Origin: Pedobacter sp. MC2016-24
Lineage (GTDB): Bacteria; Bacteroidota; Bacteroidia; Sphingobacteriales; Sphingobacteriaceae
Direction: 5' to 3'
Assembly (NCBI RefSeq): GCF_015223055.1
Contig: NZ_JADFBX010000006.1
Span: 278,171 to 342,170, forward strand
Length of the DNA: 64,000 nt
Shown here piece after piece: positions 8,924 to 18,804 of this stretch; position 1 is the first letter of the stretch; the number at the start of each line of letters is the position of its first letter. Below the pieces are notes generated by a model. It worked only from the letters and a program-made list of their open reading frames with translations. It ran no database searches and was not told where the DNA came from. Both the position numbers and the translations under genes were made by a program.

Positions 8924-8956
8924 TTTGAAAACCTAAGAAAAAAGCGTTTATATTTG
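8924..8956 (+). promoter_or_regulatory. Promoter of efp
   Basis: TTTG at 8924-8927 and TATATTTG at 8949-8956, 21 bp apart, match the Bacteroidota -33/-7 consensus exactly. Transcription would start near 8962, leaving a leader of about 24 nt before the ATG at 8986. Confidence 0.6.
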
Positions 8957-8985
8957 GGCTCAAAATTTACAATTATACAAGATAT

Positions 8986-9546
8986 ATGGCAAAGGCATCT
9001 GAAATTAAGGTCGGAAATATTTTACGTTTCAATGGAGAACTGGTAACAGTAATCGAGATTTTACACCGTACACCTGGTAAAGGTGGTGCGTTTTATTTGG
9101 GCAAATTTCGTAACATCAGAACAGGCAAAATTGTTGAAGCGCGTTTGGGAACTGACGAGCAGGTTGAGATTTGCCGTGTAGAGACCAATGATTATCAATA
9201 TTTGTACGAAGAAGGTGATTATTTTGTGGTAATGGATAACGTAAGCTTCGAGCAGTTTAATGTACCAAAAGCATTATTTGGTGCTTCAGCTAAATTTATA
9301 AAAGAAGGTATGGATGTTATTGTTTCTTTTGAAAGTGAAGAACCAATTATCGCTCAGGCACCTAATTTTGTGGAACTGATGGTTACATATGCTGAGCCGG
9401 CAGTAAAAGGTGATACCTCTTCAGGTGCACTTAAAACGATCAATACAGAAAATGGCGTAGAGTTGAAAGTGCCTTTATTTGTTAACGAAGGTGATAAAAT
9501 TAAGGTTGATACCCGTACCGGAGAATATGTTGAACGTGTGAAATAA
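8986..9546 (+). CDS. efp: Elongation factor P
   Basis: Relieves ribosome stalling at polyproline stretches. The 186 aa cover the three beta-barrel domains: the KOW-like N-domain, the OB domain and the C-terminal OB domain. Lys32 in the loop TPGKGGAF is the residue modified in other bacteria. No EpmA/EpmB or other modification gene is near, so the state of Lys32 here is unknown. The protein starts MAKASEIKVGN and ends in the conserved DTRTGEYVERVK. A clear promoter and terminator frame it as a single-gene unit. Confidence 0.97.
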   Translation: MAKASEIKVGNILRFNGELVTVIEILHRTPGKGGAFYLGKFRNIRTGKIVEARLGTDEQVEICRVETNDYQYLYEEGDYFVVMDNVSFEQFNVPKALFGASAKFIKEGMDVIVSFESEEPIIAQAPNFVELMVTYAEPAVKGDTSSGALKTINTENGVELKVPLFVNEGDKIKVDTRTGEYVERVK

Positions 9547-9567
9547 AATTTTATCAGCAATGAGATA

Positions 9568-9600
9568 GCGGCTTCGAGTAATCTGAGCCGCTTTTTGTTT
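9568..9600 (+). terminator. Intrinsic terminator of efp
   Basis: Stem GCGGCT (9568-9573) and AGCCGC (9586-9591) is followed directly by TTTTTGTTTTT. It starts 21 nt after the efp stop. Confidence 0.75.
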
Positions 9601-9679
9601 TTAAGCACAATTGTATTCTCAATAAGGTAATCGCCTTATTTCTTTGTTTCTTTTTTACCTTTAGCTAACTCATATATAT

Positions 9680-10804
9680 ATGTATAAAATTTATAGTTTA
9701 ATTTTGGTAGTGATGTGTAGCTTGTCTCATGCGCAGGCCATGTTGCAAGAGGATGGCAAATCAAGTGGAAATACCTGCGATGGCCCTTACGTTTTTTATA
9801 AAGGAGACAGTATTGTTGTTAAACAGATTGAAGTTAGAAACGGACAGGCGGTAGTGGTTACGAATAGTTATCCGGCCAGTGACCGCGCTAAGATCCAATT
9901 GAATATCCGTTTTTCCGATCACCCGGAAAAAGATTTTAAAGTCCGCTTACAACCAGAACTAAAAAATGAACCTTGTATATGGCCACAACCCGACAAGCTG
10001 CTGGCCATTTCTGATATCGAAGGGGAGTTTGGTGCTTTACGCGATTTGTTATTGGCCAATAAAATCATTGATAAGGATTACAAATGGTTATATGGAAAAG
10101 GTCATGTGGTGCTTTGCGGCGATTTATTTGACCGCGGAAAGGATGTGCCTGCAACGATTTGGCTTTTGTATAAGCTGGAGCAGGAGGCAAAACTTAATGG
10201 CGGTTACTTTCACATTGTACTGGGTAACCACGATATTATGAATTTAAGTGGGGATTTACGATACCTGCAACCTAAATATAAAGAAAATGCAGCTTTACTT
10301 GGCAGGGACTATATGGAACTGTACAATAAAGAAACTGAATTGGGACGTTGGCTGCGTACCAAAAACCTGATCGAAAAAATAGGGGAGAACCTGTGTTTAC
10401 ATGGTGGCGTTTCTCCAGAAATTAATGCTGCGGGCTTGTCTCTGGCAGAGATCAATACCCAATGCCGTCCATTTTATGACCGTGGTAGGAAAGCCGATTT
10501 ACCAGATAACGAGCTCATCAAAATGTTTTTTTCTGGTAAAACTTCCTTGTTCTGGTTTAGAGGCTATTTCAATGAACCGGTTGTAGATGAAAAGGTGGTT
10601 GATGAAACCCTGTCTAAGTACCAGGTAAAACGAATTATTGTAGGTCATACCATTACCAATCATAACATTGGTTTTTATTATCACGGCAAGGTTTTAGGTG
10701 TGGATGTAGATCACCACGAAGGAAAGCATGAAGCTGCGCGTTATGAAAACGGGAAATGGTATAAAGTAAATTTGACTGGGAAATTAAACGAAATGACCTG
10801 GTAA
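9680..10804 (+). CDS. Secreted calcineurin-like metallophosphoesterase
   Basis: A 374-aa PPP-type phosphatase with an N-terminal signal peptide (cleavage near SHAQA, residue 20), so it should act in the periplasm. The metal-binding motifs appear in order: DIEGEFGAL (near 111, with Glu where the usual motif D-x-H has His), CGDLFDRGKD (near 147), LGNHDIMN (near 180), LHGGVSPE (near 243) and VGHTITNH (near 324). The GDxFDRG and GNHD blocks are typical of the serine/threonine phosphatase and Ap4A hydrolase superfamily. The substrate is unknown. The Glu in the first motif could alter metal preference or may just be a family variant. Confidence 0.85.
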   Translation: MYKIYSLILVVMCSLSHAQAMLQEDGKSSGNTCDGPYVFYKGDSIVVKQIEVRNGQAVVVTNSYPASDRAKIQLNIRFSDHPEKDFKVRLQPELKNEPCIWPQPDKLLAISDIEGEFGALRDLLLANKIIDKDYKWLYGKGHVVLCGDLFDRGKDVPATIWLLYKLEQEAKLNGGYFHIVLGNHDIMNLSGDLRYLQPKYKENAALLGRDYMELYNKETELGRWLRTKNLIEKIGENLCLHGGVSPEINAAGLSLAEINTQCRPFYDRGRKADLPDNELIKMFFSGKTSLFWFRGYFNEPVVDEKVVDETLSKYQVKRIIVGHTITNHNIGFYYHGKVLGVDVDHHEGKHEAARYENGKWYKVNLTGKLNEMTW

Positions 10805-10824
10805 AATTCTTGATTACTTTTATT

Positions 10825-10844
10825 TTACAGTGCGTTTACTGTAA
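10825..10844. promoter_or_regulatory. Inverted repeat ahead of the ECF sigma gene
   Basis: TTACAGT (10825-10831) and ACTGTAA (10838-10844) are perfect 7-bp arms around 6 bases. It lies 24 bp upstream of the sigma gene start and 20 bp after the phosphoesterase stop. It could be an operator controlling the uptake operon or a weak hairpin. No T-run follows. Confidence 0.35.
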
Positions 10845-10868
10845 TAAATATAGTAATATTGGAATATA

Positions 10869-11444
10869 ATGCTTGGAAAACGAATTTATACAGATGAAGA
10901 ACTGCTATTGTTGATCATTGACAATAATTCATCCGCGTTTGAGCTCATTTTTAACAAGTTTTCAGAAGAATTGCTTCGTTATGTTTACAGAAAATTAAAA
11001 AATAAGGAAGAAGCCCAGGACATTGTACAAGATGTTTTTGTGTCTCTGTTTAAAAACCGGGATAAATTAGTCGGCGTTCAAAATCTGTCCTCCTATTTGT
11101 ACCGGTCTGCATTAAATAAAGTCTTCGATGTGTTTAAACACAAATATGTTGTCAATGAATATATTGCTTTGCAAGGCAATTCAGAAGGACAGTATGCGGC
11201 TGAGGGTACTGACTTTTTTATCCGGGAGCAACTGCTTAAAAAGATCATTGACAGCAGTATTGAGAAAATGCCTCCTAAAATGAAGGAGATTTTTTTACTT
11301 AAAAAATACGAGTATTTAAGTACCAGGCAGATTGCAGAAAAACTAGGTGTATCTGAGCTCACGGTATCTACACAGCTGAAAAGAGCCACAAAAATACTCC
11401 GCTTAAACATCGATAAATTTATCCTGCTGTATTTATTGATGTAA
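10869..11444 (+). CDS. ECF RNA polymerase sigma factor
   Basis: A 191-aa extracytoplasmic-function sigma factor of the Bacteroidetes family. Region 2 covers residues 23-90, with KNKEEAQDIVQDVFVSLF as the core-binding helix. Region 4 covers 125-180, with TRQIAEKLGVSELTVSTQL as the helix-turn-helix. It is followed after 65 nt by a FecR anti-sigma gene and then by a SusC with an STN domain. That is the standard three-part relay: ligand on the outer-membrane receptor, FecR in the inner membrane, sigma in the cytoplasm. It probably drives transcription of the SusC operon downstream. Related to the second sigma at 45807 on the minus strand. Confidence 0.93.
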   Translation: MLGKRIYTDEELLLLIIDNNSSAFELIFNKFSEELLRYVYRKLKNKEEAQDIVQDVFVSLFKNRDKLVGVQNLSSYLYRSALNKVFDVFKHKYVVNEYIALQGNSEGQYAAEGTDFFIREQLLKKIIDSSIEKMPPKMKEIFLLKKYEYLSTRQIAEKLGVSELTVSTQLKRATKILRLNIDKFILLYLLM

Positions 11445-11509
11445 AAAATAAATAAGCTTGTACCCAATTCATTCTGTTCGCTCGTCTTATCATCAAAAGC
11501 AACAGTTTG

Positions 11510-12661
11510 ATGAAGCAACAAGACCTAAAAAAGATCTTCAACAATATAAAATCAGGAACGGCCAGTCCCAAAGAAATAGCATCCATGAAGCAATGGCTTC
11601 ATCAATTTAATCTTGAGGCTGATGTTGATCTTTCTGTAAAAGAGGTTAAACAGATCCAAAGCCAAATCTGGCAAAATATGGCTGCTGAATTGAATATTCA
11701 GTCGTCAAAAACCCATATGCACTGGATTCGGTATGCCAGTGCTGCAGCAGCGGTTTTAATAGGGCTGATGTTGTTTTTATTTCACCGGCCAGGCTTTGAT
11801 AGCCGTCTTAGTTTAAATAACCCAACTGTACGTCAGGATAAATTACCTGGAAGTATCAAAGCGCATGTTACCCTGGCAGATGGTACTTCGATTAACATCG
11901 ATGAGGCCAATAAGCAGTCTCTTCTAAATACCGCAGGGATTAAAATCAAGAAAGCTAAGGACGGAACCGTAATTTACAAATTGTCTGCCGAAAAACAGGT
12001 AAGCAGCAGTGTGAAGTACAGTACAATTTATACGCCGAAGGGTGGGCGGTTTAACCTGGAATTGCCGGATGGTACACTGGTGATGTTGAATGCTTCCTCA
12101 TCATTCACGTATCCAACAGTTTTTGATGAACAGGAAAGAAGTGTAGAGTTGTCCGGGGAGGCTTTCTTTCATGTCAGCAAACAGCATAAAGCTGGAAAAA
12201 ACATTCCTTTTTACGTTAAAACCTTACGTCAAAAAATCGAAGTACTGGGTACCCAGTTTAATGTCTCATCTTACGCAGATGACGACTTTACGGCGACAAC
12301 TTTGCTCGAGGGTAAAGTTCGTGTCAATATGCTGAACGGCGCTGATCTGCGTATACTCGCACCTGGAGAACAATCTGTACTAACCAACAGCAGTAATAGC
12401 ATCAGAGTGAGCAGGGTCAATGTAGAAAGTACGGTGGCCTGGAAAGATGGTCAGTTTTTATTCGAAGATGCTTACCTGAAAGAAATACTGCTTAGCCTGT
12501 CCAGGTGGTATGATGTTAAAGTTAACCTGAACAATTTACCTAAAACCCGCTATACGATTTTCATTTCCAGAGAAAGTAAGCTGTCTTCTGTTTTGAAAAT
12601 GCTGGATAAGACTGGCGATCTGAAATTCAAACTCATTAACAACACGATAGAAATTAATTAA
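11510..12661 (+). CDS. FecR-family anti-sigma regulator
   Basis: Inner-membrane partner of the sigma factor at 10869 (383 aa). The cytoplasmic part is residues 1-75; one transmembrane helix lies at about 78-95 (ASAAAAVLIGLMLFLFHR); the periplasmic part carries the FecR domain (YTPKGGRFNLELPDGTLVMLN to about residue 285) and a C-terminal STN-contacting region. The motifs GEAFFHVSKQ and VLGTQFNVSSY are typical. ATG 11510 is preferred to the overlapping TTG at 11507. A 138-bp gap with no gene separates it from susC. Confidence 0.93.
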   Translation: MKQQDLKKIFNNIKSGTASPKEIASMKQWLHQFNLEADVDLSVKEVKQIQSQIWQNMAAELNIQSSKTHMHWIRYASAAAAVLIGLMLFLFHRPGFDSRLSLNNPTVRQDKLPGSIKAHVTLADGTSINIDEANKQSLLNTAGIKIKKAKDGTVIYKLSAEKQVSSSVKYSTIYTPKGGRFNLELPDGTLVMLNASSSFTYPTVFDEQERSVELSGEAFFHVSKQHKAGKNIPFYVKTLRQKIEVLGTQFNVSSYADDDFTATTLLEGKVRVNMLNGADLRILAPGEQSVLTNSSNSIRVSRVNVESTVAWKDGQFLFEDAYLKEILLSLSRWYDVKVNLNNLPKTRYTIFISRESKLSSVLKMLDKTGDLKFKLINNTIEIN

Positions 12662-12799
12662 TCAGCCTATGTAGAAATTTAACCCGAACCCAAAATGCTG
12701 TTGTCCAGATAACAGCTGTAGAGCAATTCCATAACCTCGGTGAGCTTATCCTCCTAAGCACTGAGATTTAAACCTAAACAAACACTAAAACCACAATTT

Positions 12800-15700
12800 A
12801 TGAAGTTTAACTGCCTGTGCAATTTTTTGTACAGATTGAAAGGATATGTAAGCTATTCTAACGATCCGTCATTAAAAATATTAAGAGTTGCGAAGCTAGT
12901 CTTATTGATTATTGTCGCACTTTCGTTTCAGCTTTCAGCCAAAAGCTATTCACAAAGCATCACTTTATCTACTAAAAACACCTCCTTAGTATCAGTTTTA
13001 AGGGAGATCAGAAAGCAAAGTGGTTACAAATTAATTTACAATACCGATCTATTGGAAAAAGCCCGCCCGGTATCTGTGGTAATCAAAAACGCTTCCATCA
13101 ACGAGGCTTTAGATAAGGTCATGAATGATCAGCCTATGGATTATGAAATCGAAAATGAAACCATTCTGATACAACCCAAACGGATGCCAATCACTGTTGC
13201 TATAAGCCAAAGTGCCCAGCAGGTTGTTACAGGCAAGGTTTTGGATGAGGGTAAATTGCCATTGCCGGGAGCGATTATTCATGAAAAGGATACCCGAAAC
13301 CAAGCGGTATCCAATGATAAAGGTGAGTTTAAAATCACGGTGTCAAGATCAGGTGCTACCTTAGTCATCAGTTATATCGGCTTTATCGCCCGGGAGATCC
13401 CAGCCAGTGGCGCAAATCTGGAAATTGTATTGAAATCGAAAGAAAATAGCCTGAGCCAGGTGGTTATTACAGGATTTCAAAAAGTGGATGCTAAGAAATT
13501 TACTGGATCTGTAAGTCAGGTAGATCTGAAAACCATCGACCGCTCTGGTTCTATTGATGTATCCAGGATGCTTCAGGGGGCTGCTGCTGGTGTTAGCGTA
13601 CAGAATGTTTCGGGAACTTTTGGTGCAACGCCAAAAATCCGTATCCGTGGAAATGCATCCATCAGTGCAAACCAGGAACCGCTATATGTGGTAAATGGCG
13701 TGCCGATTACTACACCTTCAAGTGTGAATGTGAGTCAGCTTTATTCCGGGGATCCGGCAAGTTTACTTGGATCTGCAATTGCAGGCTTAAATGCACAGGA
13801 TATTGAAGATATCGTCATTTTAAAGGATGGTTCTGCCACCTCTCTTTATGGAACAAGGGCTGCAAATGGGGTGATCTCTATTACCACCAAATCAGGTAAA
13901 AAAAATCAACGCAACATCAATTACAGTACGGCCTTGTCTTACGGCATCAAGCCAAAGATCAAGAATTATAATGTCATGGATTCTTATCAGGAGATGGATT
14001 TTTATAATGAGCTTTACAGCAGGGGATACTTTGCCAATTCCAATTGGCCGGCTACCACAGGTGCATTTACAGAAACTTACCGCCAGTATGCATTGCGGGA
14101 GATCAACCTGGATCAGGCTTACACTGAACTGGACCGATCCGCCAAGGCAAATACAGACTGGTTTGATGTTTTGTTTAAAAACAACCTGGTTCAGGAACAT
14201 AACCTCTCGTTTTCTGGTGGTGGTGAGAAAAATACTTATTATTTATCAGGTAGCTACGCAAATGACAATGGTCAGGCAATGGGTTTCAATATGGATCGGT
14301 TTACCACAGATTTCAGGTCTGTCTTTAACCTGACCCCGAAAATTGATCTGGATTTGGACCTGAACTGGAACATGCGCCATCAGGCTACGCCAGGTACTTT
14401 AAATAGTGAAACCTCTTATTCGGAGGTCAACCGTGCATTTGAAATTAACCCAACGCTATATGCAATGAATACCAGTAGGTCTATGTATCCCTATAATCCG
14501 GATGGATCGTATAAGTATTACCTCAACAATTATGCTCCTTTCAATATCATAGAAGAGCTGAATGAAAATTTTACCAAACTGAAAGTCCAGACTGTGCAAT
14601 TGATGGTTAAGCCTACAGTTAAGATTTTTCCATTTTTAACCTACCAGGGAACACTTTCCGTTCGGAAATCCAGTGTGGGTTATGATCATATCATGACCGA
14701 ACGTTCCAATTTAGCCAATGCTTACCGGGTTGACTACAATGATGTATTGAGAACTGCAAATACGCTGCTATACAAAGACCCTACAGATCCTTTGTCTGTA
14801 CCGGAAAGTATATTGCCCAAAGGTGGATTTATCTATGCCAGGAATAATACCAATGATTATTATTTCATCAGGAATATGTTGAGCTTCAACAAAACCTGGA
14901 CTAAACATTCCCTGAATGCCGCTGGAGGTATGGATGTGAGCAGCGACCGCACAGACTATAAATATACTAAAGGGATAGGCTATATGTATTACGGTGGAAA
15001 AATCATTTCACCAAGCACACTTGCTTATAAGCAATCCGTCCAAAAAGATGACCGGCTGTATATCGAGTCTTTTGTCAATAAAACTATGGTGGGGTATTAT
15101 TCCAACTTTCAGTATTCTTACCTCAACAGGTACAATATGGAAGGCGGTATGCGTTTAGACGCCAGTAACATGTTTGGAAAACTGAACCGTTCTAAATTTT
15201 TACCAAGTTATAACCTGGGCTTATCCTGGAACGTGGATCGGGAACCGATTCTGATTGCCTTAAATTCGGCACAGAAAATAGATTATCTGAAACTGAGGGC
15301 CAGTTATGCCTTAAGGGGAAATGCCTTTGAGGGCTCGCCTACAAGGAATGCATTATACATTAACAAAACCAGATTGGATGAAGAGAACAGTGAGGTTGGG
15401 ATTAATGTATCTTCTCCGGAACTCTTTAACCTGAACTGGGAAAAGGATTACATCAGTAATTTCGGTGTTGATTTAGGTTTATTTGGCCGATTGAGCCTTA
15501 CAGCCGAATACTATTCACGTAAAAATAAAAACCTGGTAAATACAGTGAATGTGGCCCAGGAAGAAGGCTTTACAACCAAGACCATCAACTTTGCCAGCAT
15601 GACCAATAAAGGGGTGGATCTGATGTTGGGAATGAAAGACATTTTAAACCAACGGAACCTGAAATGGGATGTCAATTTCATTTACGGCTATACGAAGAAC

Positions 15701-16441
15701 AAGGTGGAAAAAGGCGAATTGGAATCGGCATTATTGTCCCAGATTACCCGTTCTACAGGATACCCGCTTAACGGTTATCCGTTGGAAGGCATTTATGCCT
15801 ATCGTTTTAATGGTTTGAACCAGGATGGCAGACCAACCTTTTTAAGAGGCGATCAGGTGATGAACGGCATCATTACTTCTGAAAAAGACCGGTCACTTGT
15901 CGAGTTTTTGGGAACCAGACAACCAACAACCACAGGTTCTGTTTCCAGCAATATTTCTTATAAAGGTTTTGACTTCAGGGTATTCCTGACTTATGCAACG
16001 GGTCACAAAGTATTTATGAGCCCGATTGCGCAGCGTTCTTATGTAGATAACATGTCTACTTCCGGCGATTTGGCGTACCGCTGGGGTGCATCTGGTGATG
16101 AGAATTTTACCAATATCCCAGGCCTGCTGAGCAGCATTCAGCGAACTTACCTGGCTACAGTTTCAAACATGGACGAAATCGCTTATAACAGAAGTGATTT
16201 CAGGGTGGCAAGTGGAAATAACCTGCGCTTAAGTGAGCTCATGTTCTCTTACGATTTCGATAAAAAGTTTTTACGCAAACTGGAAGCTGTTAAAAATGTA
16301 AGGTTAACCTTATCAGCAAATAATGTGTATTACTGGGCGAGTAAAAAGTTAAGAGGGGTAGACCCGGATTTACTACTGGCTGGTGGTGTTGCCTTACCTA
16401 ACCCAAGATCATATTCACTAAGACTATCTGTTGGCCTATAA
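12800..16441 (+). CDS. SusC/RagA-type TonB-dependent transporter with STN domain
   Basis: Outer-membrane importer of 1213 aa. Residues 1-48 carry a long signal region ending in LSAKSYSQ. The STN signalling domain follows (about 52-117), then a CarboxypepD_reg-like domain (about 145-220, VTGKVLDEGKLPLPGA). The plug contains the SusC hallmarks RGNASISANQEPLYVVNG and LKDGSATSLYGTRAANGV, and a 22-strand barrel follows to the end (LRLSVGL). The STN domain is what talks to FecR, so this protein is both importer and sensor. Its SusD partner begins 11 nt downstream. The substrate is not evident: no glycoside hydrolase is present, and the HExxH lipoprotein points to peptides or proteins. Confidence 0.95.
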   Translation: MKFNCLCNFLYRLKGYVSYSNDPSLKILRVAKLVLLIIVALSFQLSAKSYSQSITLSTKNTSLVSVLREIRKQSGYKLIYNTDLLEKARPVSVVIKNASINEALDKVMNDQPMDYEIENETILIQPKRMPITVAISQSAQQVVTGKVLDEGKLPLPGAIIHEKDTRNQAVSNDKGEFKITVSRSGATLVISYIGFIAREIPASGANLEIVLKSKENSLSQVVITGFQKVDAKKFTGSVSQVDLKTIDRSGSIDVSRMLQGAAAGVSVQNVSGTFGATPKIRIRGNASISANQEPLYVVNGVPITTPSSVNVSQLYSGDPASLLGSAIAGLNAQDIEDIVILKDGSATSLYGTRAANGVISITTKSGKKNQRNINYSTALSYGIKPKIKNYNVMDSYQEMDFYNELYSRGYFANSNWPATTGAFTETYRQYALREINLDQAYTELDRSAKANTDWFDVLFKNNLVQEHNLSFSGGGEKNTYYLSGSYANDNGQAMGFNMDRFTTDFRSVFNLTPKIDLDLDLNWNMRHQATPGTLNSETSYSEVNRAFEINPTLYAMNTSRSMYPYNPDGSYKYYLNNYAPFNIIEELNENFTKLKVQTVQLMVKPTVKIFPFLTYQGTLSVRKSSVGYDHIMTERSNLANAYRVDYNDVLRTANTLLYKDPTDPLSVPESILPKGGFIYARNNTNDYYFIRNMLSFNKTWTKHSLNAAGGMDVSSDRTDYKYTKGIGYMYYGGKIISPSTLAYKQSVQKDDRLYIESFVNKTMVGYYSNFQYSYLNRYNMEGGMRLDASNMFGKLNRSKFLPSYNLGLSWNVDREPILIALNSAQKIDYLKLRASYALRGNAFEGSPTRNALYINKTRLDEENSEVGINVSSPELFNLNWEKDYISNFGVDLGLFGRLSLTAEYYSRKNKNLVNTVNVAQEEGFTTKTINFASMTNKGVDLMLGMKDILNQRNLKWDVNFIYGYTKNKVEKGELESALLSQITRSTGYPLNGYPLEGIYAYRFNGLNQDGRPTFLRGDQVMNGIITSEKDRSLVEFLGTRQPTTTGSVSSNISYKGFDFRVFLTYATGHKVFMSPIAQRSYVDNMSTSGDLAYRWGASGDENFTNIPGLLSSIQRTYLATVSNMDEIAYNRSDFRVASGNNLRLSELMFSYDFDKKFLRKLEAVKNVRLTLSANNVYYWASKKLRGVDPDLLLAGGVALPNPRSYSLRLSVGL

Positions 16442-16452
16442 TTTAATTGACT

Positions 16453-17907
16453 ATGAAACTGAAATATATATATATCGCAATAACTGCAACGGTGTTGTTT
16501 ACATCTTGTAAAAAATTAATTGATCAGCCTTACGATAACCGGTTGGAATTAAAGGCGGCTGCCGATTACGAAGGTTTGGTGATTCAGGCCTATCCTGAGC
16601 GGCAGGATATGTTTACGGATATACTCACTGATGACTATCATCATTATGCCGGCACCATGCAAGCCAGTATGGGACCAAGGTATTTACCGATTTTCATGTA
16701 TAAAGACGATTATCAGGAAGGTACAGCTGCTTCACCTCAACCGGCTTATGCCCATTACTACAGTAAAATATACCTGGTCAATAATGTCATTGACGAAGTG
16801 ATGAAAGGCACAGGTGATGAGACATATAAAAAGGCAATCCGGGGCGAAGCACTGATGATCAGGGCATATTGTTACTTTAGCCTGGTCAATTTGTTTGGAA
16901 TGCATTACAATCCCGCAACCTCTGCTACCGATTTGGGGGTACCCTTGCTGACAGAAGTCGCGACTGCCAACCGGCCAACTTTCCCCAGAAGTACGGTAAA
17001 GGAGATTTACGATCAGATTGACAAGGACATTACTGAAGGTTTAAGTTTGATGAAAGCAGGTTCTGCTTTTTTGAGAACCAATCCGTATCGCTTTAGCTTA
17101 ATCAGTGCCAATGCATTTATTGCCCGGGTAAACCTGTATAAAGGTAACTGGGAAGAGACTGTTAAATATGCCAATCAGGTTGTGCAGGAAAAAGGCATTG
17201 TGGTTCGCGACCTGGATAAAGACATCACCATCCTGACTACAACATCTATTGCCAACTTTGCCCTTCAGTATATGGATCCTTCTACGCATCCTAATATTTT
17301 ACTGGCCAGTCAGACCAATGTGTTCCTGGTTACTCCTGTGGGCTTTAGGCTGGGTGGTTTTTATCCTGCATTAATTTACACTTACGGCACTTCGATGTTT
17401 ACCAATACCGACAACCGGAGAAGATTAATCTCTACAGGTGGAACAGTAATCGACAGTGTTTCTGTATACGTAAAATATGCGCCACAACCCAATCAACCCG
17501 GTGTTGGTGTCGGCCGATACGATTGTTTCACTATGGAAGAAGTTTTGTTAAATCGTGCAGAAGCCAATCTCAAAAAAGCCAATCCGGATATTGCTGCAGC
17601 GATGCGGGACGTTGAAGAGATCAGAAAGAAGCGCTTTACTTCCTATGCGCCTTTAAGTACCACTGGATTGACTGTTGATCAGGCGCTCACACTGGTTTTA
17701 CGAGAACGCAGACTGGAGTTACTGGGACAAGGCCTGCGATGGTATGATGTGAAACGTCTGGGTATACAGGTAGAACACCGTTTGATAAGATATGCAGCAT
17801 CAACAGGTACGATTCTGGTTCCAAATGATAAACGGACAGCTTTACAGATCCCCCTGACTGCAAGGATTGGCAATCCGGCCCTGGAAAATCAATTAAATCC
17901 AAGATAA
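16453..17907 (+). CDS. RagB/SusD-family surface lipoprotein
   Basis: Surface-exposed lid and ligand-binding partner of the SusC at 12800. The 484-aa precursor has a lipoprotein signal with Cys after VLFTS. Helical TPR-like parts are typical of SusD: IYLVNNVIDEVM, AIRGEALMIRAYCYFSLVNLFG and, near the end, LRERRLELLGQGLRWYDVKR. The last is the strongest family signature. ATG 16453 is used; an in-frame TTG six bases upstream is less likely. The same cassette continues with a zinc metallohydrolase and a DUF4302 protein. Confidence 0.93.
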   Translation: MKLKYIYIAITATVLFTSCKKLIDQPYDNRLELKAAADYEGLVIQAYPERQDMFTDILTDDYHHYAGTMQASMGPRYLPIFMYKDDYQEGTAASPQPAYAHYYSKIYLVNNVIDEVMKGTGDETYKKAIRGEALMIRAYCYFSLVNLFGMHYNPATSATDLGVPLLTEVATANRPTFPRSTVKEIYDQIDKDITEGLSLMKAGSAFLRTNPYRFSLISANAFIARVNLYKGNWEETVKYANQVVQEKGIVVRDLDKDITILTTTSIANFALQYMDPSTHPNILLASQTNVFLVTPVGFRLGGFYPALIYTYGTSMFTNTDNRRRLISTGGTVIDSVSVYVKYAPQPNQPGVGVGRYDCFTMEEVLLNRAEANLKKANPDIAAAMRDVEEIRKKRFTSYAPLSTTGLTVDQALTLVLRERRLELLGQGLRWYDVKRLGIQVEHRLIRYAASTGTILVPNDKRTALQIPLTARIGNPALENQLNPR

Positions 17908-17915
17908 ATTTAAAT

Positions 17916-18791
17916 ATGACTATGATGAAAAAGCTAATGATAATGGCCACCGTAGCCCTTTTTATAGGTGGTGTTTTTGGATGTAAAAAAGGAAATCCTA
18001 CAGGAGAGTTTCAGGCTAATGTTGATTATTTTGAGGTTCGGGACAAGCCTAAATACCTGTGGAACGAACTGGATTATTTATGTGATTCGATCCATAAAGA
18101 ATATGGGGTGAAAGTGATTTATGAATACAATCAGCGGACGATTGCGGGAACGACATTTTTTGTTCCGGCAGATTATACAAAAGCGCTGGCTTATACCCGC
18201 ATTATGATCAAAGGCTTTTGGTTGAAGCCTTTGAAAGAGAATTTTCCGCAATATTTTACCAAGGAAACGCCGATAGAATTTATCGAAGTTGGAGGCTTTA
18301 TTCATTTCAATGACATTACCAGTGCCGGAGCGGCGGCCGGAGCAGGTTTAAATGCCCAGTTTTACAGGCTTGGAATGGGAGGGGTTAACAATTTTAATAA
18401 AAATGATAAGGCCTGGTTATTTGATCATATTGTGACTTTATATCACGAGCATGCACATGAACAGGATCATAAATACGGCCGCGGAGAATTGTACGATCGG
18501 GTGTCGCTTGGTGATTATTATGGACTTAGTTATACCTCCAGATCAGTAGCGCAGTCCAATTTGGACGGTTTCTTTAAGCCGTATGGAGGTTATGCACCTG
18601 AAGAAGACTTTGCAACATCTGTAGAAAGTATGGCCCGGTTTACTAAAGCAGAGGTCGATCTGATGACCAGTAAAAATCCTAAGCTGGCTACCAAATACAG
18701 GATGGTATACAAGTATTATCTGGACAAGGGAATGGACTTGCATAAGTTACATGATGTACTCGATTCTGTAGTGTATAAAACTGTTTATTAA
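17916..18791 (+). CDS. Zinc metallohydrolase lipoprotein associated with SusCD import
   Basis: A 291-aa lipoprotein (Cys after IGGVFG). The zinc site HExxH is HEHAH near residue 177, in LYHEHAHEQDHKYG, followed by a Glu-rich helix. I recognise it as the substrate-import-associated zinc metallohydrolase type that rides in SusC/SusD/DUF4302 operons. It should sit on the cell surface and cut a peptide bond in the imported substrate, or in something bound to it. Gaps of 8 and 13 nt to its neighbours indicate one operon. Peptidase activity is inferred from the motif. Confidence 0.85.
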   Translation: MTMMKKLMIMATVALFIGGVFGCKKGNPTGEFQANVDYFEVRDKPKYLWNELDYLCDSIHKEYGVKVIYEYNQRTIAGTTFFVPADYTKALAYTRIMIKGFWLKPLKENFPQYFTKETPIEFIEVGGFIHFNDITSAGAAAGAGLNAQFYRLGMGGVNNFNKNDKAWLFDHIVTLYHEHAHEQDHKYGRGELYDRVSLGDYYGLSYTSRSVAQSNLDGFFKPYGGYAPEEDFATSVESMARFTKAEVDLMTSKNPKLATKYRMVYKYYLDKGMDLHKLHDVLDSVVYKTVY

Positions 18792-18804
18792 TCATTTAAT
18801 TGTT

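Noticed and set aside
12697..12716. GCTGTT/AACAGC hairpin between fecR and susC
   Set aside because: Six base pairs with no T-run; too weak to call a terminator, and no promoter was seen downstream.
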